NCBI GenBank assembly: GCA_011057845.1
Contig: DSDB01000270.1
Span: forward strand, 1-21,599
Origin: Phycisphaerales bacterium
Lineage (GTDB): Bacteria; Planctomycetota; Phycisphaerae; Sedimentisphaerales; Anaerobacaceae
Length of the DNA: 21,599 nt
Reading direction: 5' to 3'
Position numbers and translations under genes: made by a program
Notes under the pieces: generated by a model
The model's database searches: none
The model's input: the letters and a program-made list of their open reading frames with translations, nothing else
What the model was told of the DNA's origin: nothing
Part shown: piece by piece, positions 16,342-21,599 of the stretch
Position numbering within the stretch: position 1 is the stretch's first letter
Layout: each line of letters starts with the position of its first letter

Positions 16342-17487
16342 ATGAGGAGATGGCGTTCCGGCTCCAGGCGGCCATGGGTGTGGCTCATGACAATCCTATC
16401 TTGCCTGTATCTGGGAACGGGTACGAAGGCCCTGTTCGGTAAGGACACCACAGAGGACCCCCCAAAAGGACAACAGACGACGGTTGCAGCGTCCGCCGAG
16501 CAGGCTCCCCCTCGAGAGGCTCAGGACACGCATGCCCGTCCCAAAGCCGGCAAATACGTGAAGATCGCCACCATCGGACCTCGGCCGCTGTCGGTCCAGG
16601 CCGACCGCGATCCCCAGGCGGTGGTGGCGGCGATGATCGCCCACTGGCGCGGCCGATTCGCCCAAGTCCTGCCGGACAAGCCCGACCTGATTGTCGTTCC
16701 CGAGGCCTGTGACAGGCCCTCCGGGTTCTCTGGTGACAAGTGCCTGGAATACTATCGGGCGCGGAAGGACCAGGTGCAGCAGTTCTTCGCGCAGACCGCG
16801 CGTGAGAACCACTGCTATATCGTGTATTCGGCCGCACGGCAGATGGACGACGGCACGTGGCGCAATTCGAGCGTGCTGATCGACCGCGCCGGCGAGGTCG
16901 TCGGCATCTACAACAAGAACCACGTCGTTATCGAGGAAACGACCGGGTCGGGCATCCTCTGCGGGCGGGACGCGCCCGTCTTCGACTGTGACTTCGGACG
17001 GGTGGCCTTTGCGATATGTTTCGATCTGAATTTTGATGAACTGCGCCTGAAGTACAAGCAGGCCAAACCGGATCTGATCCTATTCTCATCGATGTATCAC
17101 GGAGGCCTGATGCAGGCGTACTGGGCTTATTCCTGTCGATGCCACTTTGTCGGCGCGGTGGCGGGCCTGCCCTGCGAGATCCGCACGCCCCTGGGCGACG
17201 TGGTCGCATCCAACACGAATTACTTCGATTATGCCGTCGCCACCGTTAATCTGGATTGCCGCCTGGTCCATCTGGACTACAACTGGGAACGCCTGCGGGC
17301 CCTCAAGGCCAAGTACGGGCCGAACGTCCAGATCACCGACCCCGGCTACCTCGGCTGCGTGTTGGTTGCCAGCGAGCATGAGACCGTCCCCGTGGAGGCG
17401 ATGGTCCGGGAGTTCAACATTGAGTTGCTGGATGATTACATGGCCCGGGCGCTCGCGCATCGCCATGCGCCCGGGAATATGGAGTAA
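16342..17487 (+). CDS. Exported carbon-nitrogen hydrolase (nitrilase superfamily)
   Basis: A 381-residue protein. ATG 16342 is preceded by TAGGAG with eight bases of spacing; the frame is open further upstream but lacks a signal there. The N-terminus is basic then hydrophobic (RRWRSGSRRP, VWLMTILSCLYLG), indicating export, followed by a low-complexity linker to about residue 70. The nitrilase fold then shows the catalytic triad of the superfamily: Glu121 in LIVVPEACD, Lys192 in IYNKNHVV and Cys226 in FAICFDLNF. Family members hydrolyse nitriles, amides or N-carbamoyl compounds through a cysteine thioester. The substrate cannot be told from sequence. Export is unusual for the superfamily, whose best-studied members are cytoplasmic apart from lipoprotein N-acyltransferase and vanin-type enzymes. 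The next gene has its own promoter, so this is probably a separate unit. Confidence 0.85.
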   Translation: MRRWRSGSRRPWVWLMTILSCLYLGTGTKALFGKDTTEDPPKGQQTTVAASAEQAPPREAQDTHARPKAGKYVKIATIGPRPLSVQADRDPQAVVAAMIAHWRGRFAQVLPDKPDLIVVPEACDRPSGFSGDKCLEYYRARKDQVQQFFAQTARENHCYIVYSAARQMDDGTWRNSSVLIDRAGEVVGIYNKNHVVIEETTGSGILCGRDAPVFDCDFGRVAFAICFDLNFDELRLKYKQAKPDLILFSSMYHGGLMQAYWAYSCRCHFVGAVAGLPCEIRTPLGDVVASNTNYFDYAVATVNLDCRLVHLDYNWERLRALKAKYGPNVQITDPGYLGCVLVASEHETVPVEAMVREFNIELLDDYMARALAHRHAPGNME

Positions 17488-17614
17488 GGAGTGCGACATA
17501 GCATCCCGCGCGTCGGCGCGGCGCTTCTATTATGTACGGCCGGCGTCGATCTTTCGTCGGATCGTCCCATTCGCCGAAACGGTCCTCCGGCCCGAACGAA
17601 CGGAATGATTGGGT

Positions 17615-17643
17615 TTGCAGGCCCCGTGCGGAGCGGTTATACT
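17615..17643 (+). promoter_or_regulatory. Sigma70-type promoter of the oxidoreductase/HEAT operon
   Basis: TTGCAG (17615-17620) and TATACT (17638-17643) are separated by exactly 17 bases. Transcription would begin near 17650, about 49 bases before ATG 17699, which has a strong ribosome binding site. Confidence 0.5.
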
Positions 17644-17698
17644 GCGGGCATGTGTGGTGGCTGTGCCTCGCAGACGGTTTTTCATCAGGAGGTCAAGT

Positions 17699-18979
17699 AT
17701 GAATACGAAACGAGTTGATCCGGGCCGGCGACATTTTCTCAAGACGGCGATGCAAGCGGGGGCCTGTCTGGCGGTTCCATACGTCATCCCGGCGTCGGCG
17801 TTGGGCGCCAATGGCGGTGTGCCCCCCAGTGAGCGGATTGGCCTGGGCGCCATCGGGATCGGCAATCGCGGCCGCTACGTGCTGGGCTGTTTCCTGCGGG
17901 AACATGACCTGCGCTGCATAGCCGTGTGCGACGTGCGCGGCGACAACCGCCGGCGCGCCAAGGACCAGGTCGATACGATCAACGGCGACAAGGACTGTGC
18001 GATGTACATCGACATGCAGGAGTTGCTCGCTCGCGACGACATCGACGCCGTATTGATCGCCACCGGCCCGAACTGGCATGCGACGGCCTCGGTCATGGCG
18101 GCCAGGGCCGGCAAGGATGTCTACTGCGAGAAACCCTGCACGAAGAACATTGCCCAGAGTCTTGCCCTGGCCGAGGTCTTTCGTCGGACGGGCCGCGTCT
18201 TCCAGGCCGGCACGCAGCGCCGCAGCCTGCCCAATTTCGCCTATGCCGTCGAATTGGCCCAGACCGGCAAGCTCGGGCCGCTCAAGACGCTCCATGCGCA
18301 CCCCGGCGGACTGGGAACGGATATGAGCGGCTGGTTGCCCGCCGAGCCCGCACCGCCCCAAGAACAGGTGGATTGGGACATGTACCTGGGACCGGCCGCC
18401 TGGCGACCCTACACCAGCAAGCTCATGAACGCCTTTCACTTCGAGAAGGGCGGCGGCATGGTGGGAGGCGGGTGCCTCGAATGGGGGTCCCACTGCGTGG
18501 ACCTGTGCCAATGGGCCAACCAGGCCGACGACACCGCCCCGGTGGAGTACGAACCTGTCAACGGCCAGTTGCACGCCCGTTACGCCAATGGCGTCAAGCT
18601 CGTGATGCGCAACGACGGCTGGCTGCCGCTGGGCTCCTGTCCGGTGCGTTTTGAAGGCGAAACCGGCTGGGTGGAGACCGGCGACGATGCGGAGTTCGCG
18701 GCCAGTTCCGAGTCGCTGTTGCTTCGCCGCGGAACCAAGATTCCGGGGTATCCGGCCGATTTCCACGTGCGCAACTTCCTCGATTGCATAAAGACCCGGG
18801 CTCTGACCCGTGCCAACGCCGACGCCGCGTGCTGGGCGCACGTCGCCTGCCACGCCGCCAACGTCGCCCTGTTCCTCAATCGCAAGGTCCGCTATGACCC
18901 GGCCAGGCATGAGTTCGTCGGCGACGAGCAGGCCAACCGGTTGCGTGGCGAGGCCTTGCGGGAACCCTGGCGAATCTAG
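17699..18979 (+). CDS. Tat-exported Gfo/Idh/MocA family oxidoreductase
   Basis: A 426-residue protein with ATG 17699 behind AGGAGGT (17687-17693). The N-terminus has a twin-arginine signal (R10 R11 HFLK, then a hydrophobic segment ending near ASALGA, residue 36), so it is exported folded, probably with its cofactor. The Rossmann part begins at residues 48-58 with GLGAIGIGNRG, which binds NAD(P). The family signature E144-K145-P146 appears in VYCEKPCTKN; the Lys is a catalytic residue in this family. The C-terminal alpha/beta domain includes GGGMVGGGCLEWGSHCVDLC and ends near PWRI. Members of the family oxidise or rearrange sugars and sugar derivatives. Planctomycetes encode many Tat-exported paralogues whose substrates are mostly unknown. 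A HEAT-repeat gene follows after 43 bases. Confidence 0.92.
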   Translation: MNTKRVDPGRRHFLKTAMQAGACLAVPYVIPASALGANGGVPPSERIGLGAIGIGNRGRYVLGCFLREHDLRCIAVCDVRGDNRRRAKDQVDTINGDKDCAMYIDMQELLARDDIDAVLIATGPNWHATASVMAARAGKDVYCEKPCTKNIAQSLALAEVFRRTGRVFQAGTQRRSLPNFAYAVELAQTGKLGPLKTLHAHPGGLGTDMSGWLPAEPAPPQEQVDWDMYLGPAAWRPYTSKLMNAFHFEKGGGMVGGGCLEWGSHCVDLCQWANQADDTAPVEYEPVNGQLHARYANGVKLVMRNDGWLPLGSCPVRFEGETGWVETGDDAEFAASSESLLLRRGTKIPGYPADFHVRNFLDCIKTRALTRANADAACWAHVACHAANVALFLNRKVRYDPARHEFVGDEQANRLRGEALREPWRI

Positions 18980-19022
18980 CGCCTGCCTTATTGAAAGCGA
19001 CCCCTGTACTGTGAGGGTAATC

Positions 19023-20981
19023 ATGACAACGAAGAAACGATATTGCTCCTGGTGTCTTGTTCTCACCATGGCCGCGGCGTCGGTTGCGGCGGTTGCTCAG
19101 GACCTGCCGGCCGCGGACGCCAAAGAACGTGAGTTGATGGCGGTTTTGCAGTCCGATGCGCCGAAGGGCGAGAAGGCGATTACCTGCAAGCGTCTAGCGG
19201 TCTATGGCAGCGAACGGTGCGTTGCCGTCGTGGCGCCGTTGCTGGCGGACGAGGAGTTGGCGTCCTGGGCGCGGATCGCGCTGGAAGCCATTCCCGGCGC
19301 GGCCGCCGATGCCGCCCTGCGCGATGCGGCGGACAAATTGCAGGGCAGGCTGCTGGTGGGGGTCATCAACTCCATCGCGGTGCGGCGCGACCGGCAGGCC
19401 GTCGATGTCCTTGTCCGTAAACTCAACGATACGGACAGCTCGGTGGCGTCGTCGGCGGCCGTGGCGCTGGGGCAGGTCGGCGGGCAGCCGTCGGCAAAGG
19501 CCCTGACGCCATCCCTGGCCACCGCGCCGGCCGGGGTGCGTTCGGCGGTTGCCGAAGGCTGTATCCTGTGTGCGGAACGATTCCTTGCACAGGGCGAAAC
19601 GGCCGACGCCGTCGCGCTGTATGACGCCGTCCGCCGGGCGGACGTGCCGAACCAGCGGCGTCTGGAGGCCGTTCGCGGCGCGATTCTGGCCCGTGGGTCG
19701 GCGGGATTGCCCCTGCTGGTCGAACAGTTGCGATCGGAGGATGAGGAACACCTCGGCATTGGACTTCGCACGGCCCGCGAGCTTCCCGGCCTCGACGTAA
19801 CGAAGGCCCTGGCCGCCGAGCTGGCGGGACTCCGTTCGAACCGGCAGCCGCTGTTGCTGTTGGCCCTGGCCGACCGGGATGATTCCGCCGTCCTGCCGGT
19901 GGTCCTCAAGGCCGCTCGGGAAGGCCGCAAGGACCTGCGCATCACCGCCATCAACATTCTGCCGCATCTGGGCGATATCTCATGCGTGCCCGTCCTGCTG
20001 GAGGCCGCCACCGAGGATGATGCCCAGATCGAACAAGCGGCGACCGAGACACTGGTGCGGTTGGCCGGCAAGGACGTTGACGCCGACCTGGCCGGCCGCC
20101 TGTCGCCGTCGCGGGGCAAGCTGCGGCGGGTTCTCATCGACTTGGCCGGCCAGAGGCAGATCAGCCAGGCCCTGCCCGAGGTCGCATCGAGCCTCAACGA
20201 TGCGGATGCCGGGATTCGCGGCTCAGCCGTCAAGACCGTCGCCATTATCGGCGGCCATGAGCAGGCGCCTGATCTGGTCAAGCTGCTCCTTGCGACCCGC
20301 ATCGCCTCCGAACGGACGGAGATCGGCAAGACCCTGTTGACGATCTGCGGCGTCCACGGCTCGGCGTGCCTGCCGCACGTGCGGCCGCTGATACAGGGGC
20401 GCGACCCTGAGCTGCACATACTGGGATTGCGTGCCCTGGCGGTGATTGGCGGTTCCGAGGCGCTGACGGCCGTCAAGTCCGCCATGGAAAGCGCTGCGCC
20501 CGCCGTCCAGGACGAAGCGGTTCGCATCCTGTCGGGCTGGCCCAACAAGTGGCCCAACGACAGCGAGGCAGGCAAGGCCCTGCTGGCCCTGGCCGTCTCG
20601 GCCGAGAACATGCCCCAGCATGTGCTGGGCCTGCGCGGCTATTTGCAGTACATCCGCGGCAATAAGCAGCTCAGCAACGACGAGAAGGCCGCCGAGGTCA
20701 AGGACCTGTTGACCCATATCAAGCGGCTGGAAGAGAAGCGGCAGGTGATTGCCGTTCTGGGAGAAACGCCCAGCGTCTTGGCGTTCGATCTGTTGACGAC
20801 GCTGGCGGAGGACTCGGCGCTGGTCGAGGAGGCCTATTCGGCCATCGTTCAGATTGCCGCCCAGGACATTCAGGGGCTCTCAAAGGAGCAAAGACGCCAA
20901 GCCCTGCAAACCGTGGTCGATAAGTCCGGCAACGACGGCACCAAACAAAGGGCCCGAAAGGCCCTGGCCGGGATTCCGTAG
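19023..20981 (+). CDS. Exported HEAT-repeat protein
   Basis: A 652-residue protein. ATG 19023 follows GAGGG with about six bases of spacing and begins a signal peptide (KKRYCSWCLVLTMAAASVAA, cleaved near AVAQ, residue 26). The open frame to 18810 overlaps the previous gene and is not used. The rest is nearly all helical and made of HEAT-like repeats, for example AVDVLVRKLNDTDSSVASSA (about 125), VPVLLEAATEDDAQIEQAAT (about 325), ALPEVASSLNDADAGIRGSA (about 383) and VRPLIQGRDPELHILGLRAL (about 453). Such solenoids act as binding scaffolds; no enzyme motif is visible. Its closeness to the oxidoreductase gene (43 bases, same strand, no terminator between) suggests co-expression and perhaps periplasmic partnership, which is inference. 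Confidence 0.88.
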   Translation: MTTKKRYCSWCLVLTMAAASVAAVAQDLPAADAKERELMAVLQSDAPKGEKAITCKRLAVYGSERCVAVVAPLLADEELASWARIALEAIPGAAADAALRDAADKLQGRLLVGVINSIAVRRDRQAVDVLVRKLNDTDSSVASSAAVALGQVGGQPSAKALTPSLATAPAGVRSAVAEGCILCAERFLAQGETADAVALYDAVRRADVPNQRRLEAVRGAILARGSAGLPLLVEQLRSEDEEHLGIGLRTARELPGLDVTKALAAELAGLRSNRQPLLLLALADRDDSAVLPVVLKAAREGRKDLRITAINILPHLGDISCVPVLLEAATEDDAQIEQAATETLVRLAGKDVDADLAGRLSPSRGKLRRVLIDLAGQRQISQALPEVASSLNDADAGIRGSAVKTVAIIGGHEQAPDLVKLLLATRIASERTEIGKTLLTICGVHGSACLPHVRPLIQGRDPELHILGLRALAVIGGSEALTAVKSAMESAAPAVQDEAVRILSGWPNKWPNDSEAGKALLALAVSAENMPQHVLGLRGYLQYIRGNKQLSNDEKAAEVKDLLTHIKRLEEKRQVIAVLGETPSVLAFDLLTTLAEDSALVEEAYSAIVQIAAQDIQGLSKEQRRQALQTVVDKSGNDGTKQRARKALAGIP

Positions 20982-21022
20982 ACAGGCCGAGCCCATCCAA
21001 TGCGGCGCGGATGCCATCCGCG

Positions 21023-21599
21023 TCACCGGAGAAACCAGTTGCGGACTTTGATAAGCAGCAGTGCCTCGTTGCTCATGGCGGCTCTCTCGGCAAGGATGTC
21101 CCTGGCCACAGCGGGCATGTCCGTGATGATGTTGTCCACCCCCAGATCAATAAACTGGGTCATCTGCCGGGGTCTGTTCACGGTCCAAACGTGGACCTCT
21201 TTGCCCGCGATACGAGCGGCATCGATCAGTCCGGGTGTCGCTTGGCGGGATGATATGCTCAGGAAGTCAACGGCCAGCGTCGTCACATCGCCGATGGACT
21301 GTGATATGATGAAACCGATTGGAATGTCCGGATCCAGTTCTGAGACATGCTCCAGCACCCGGATGCTTGCTGAACTGATGATGCACTCCCGCGGGTCGCC
21401 GTGTTCGTGCAAGGTCTGGACGACTCGCTCAGCCAGCCTCCGGGGGTTTGCATCCGCTTTTAGTTCAATATTGACTCTGATCTTGCCCTTGCAGAAGGCC
21501 AGGACATCGGACAACAAGGGGATACGTTCATCCTGGAACCGCGGCGCGAACCAGCTCCCGACATCCAGGCCCTTGATCTGTTCATAGGTGAGGTCTGAA
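21023..21599 (-). CDS. Glycerophosphodiester phosphodiesterase (GDPD family), 5' partial
   Basis: The minus frame is open from the right edge of the window to TGA at 21023-21025, giving 192 residues of the C-terminal part; the start lies beyond the window. The visible N-terminal side reads DLTYEQIKGLDVGSWFAPRF followed by IPLLSDVLAFCKGK, typical of GDPD TIM-barrel enzymes. IELK carries a conserved acidic residue of the family, and VWTVN and GVDNIITDMP match the end of the barrel. The HRG motif near the N-terminus is expected outside the window. Such enzymes hydrolyse glycerophosphodiesters to glycerol 3-phosphate and an alcohol. The gene converges on the HEAT-repeat gene with only 41 bases between stops. 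A TTG at 21517 is internal and not the true start. Confidence 0.88.
   Translation of the reverse strand, partial: SDLTYEQIKGLDVGSWFAPRFQDERIPLLSDVLAFCKGKIRVNIELKADANPRRLAERVVQTLHEHGDPRECIISSASIRVLEHVSELDPDIPIGFIISQSIGDVTTLAVDFLSISSRQATPGLIDAARIAGKEVHVWTVNRPRQMTQFIDLGVDNIITDMPAVARDILAERAAMSNEALLLIKVRNWFLR

Overview
The window (GC-rich, about 21.6 kb) looks like a chromosome segment of a Planctomycetota bacterium, most likely of the Phycisphaerae/Sedimentisphaerales type. This is inferred from the gene content: a PEP-CTERM sorted protein, dockerin-type repeats on secreted proteins, a C10 (streptopain-like) peptidase with planctomycete-style accessory domains, a Tat-exported Gfo/Idh/MocA oxidoreductase, and a very large lamin-tail/CotH/beta-helix protein. 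No ribosomal or marker gene is present to fix the taxonomy.

Layout. 1-1404 (+): 3' part of a sugar-isomerase-like gene (FucI/AraA type). 1594-1768: tRNA-Arg(CCG) with its own promoter and intrinsic terminator. 2170-2729 (+): two small unknown genes overlapping by ATGA. 3165-6750 (-): three secreted-protein genes in one direction: a decayed C10 peptidase, an intact PEP-CTERM protein and a decayed S8 subtilase. Both proteases have lost internal segments carrying catalytic residues, with frame changes. 6751-7090: divergent intergenic region with a palindrome, a sigma70-like promoter and a leader hairpin. 7091-15052 (+): one 2653-residue secreted multidomain protein. 15176-16060 (-): IS66-type transposase remnant with one recognisable end. 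16342-17487 (+): exported nitrilase-superfamily enzyme. 17699-20981 (+): Tat-exported Gfo/Idh/MocA protein and an exported HEAT-repeat protein, probably one operon. 21023-21599 (-): C-terminal part of a glycerophosphodiester phosphodiesterase.

How the genes fit together. Most products are exported. The middle of the window is a cell-surface/secretome island in which adhesion-like and proteolytic proteins are accumulating and decaying. The right part holds ordinary exported metabolic proteins.

The least explained signals are non-coding. A 24-25 bp motif, mostly palindromic and ending in CCACG, occurs in three separate intergenic regions around the secretome island. A roughly 56-nt double-hairpin element with a shared 23-nt core occurs twice, each time between convergent genes. 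I see no CRISPR array, rRNA, complete insertion sequence, integrase or recognisable defence system.
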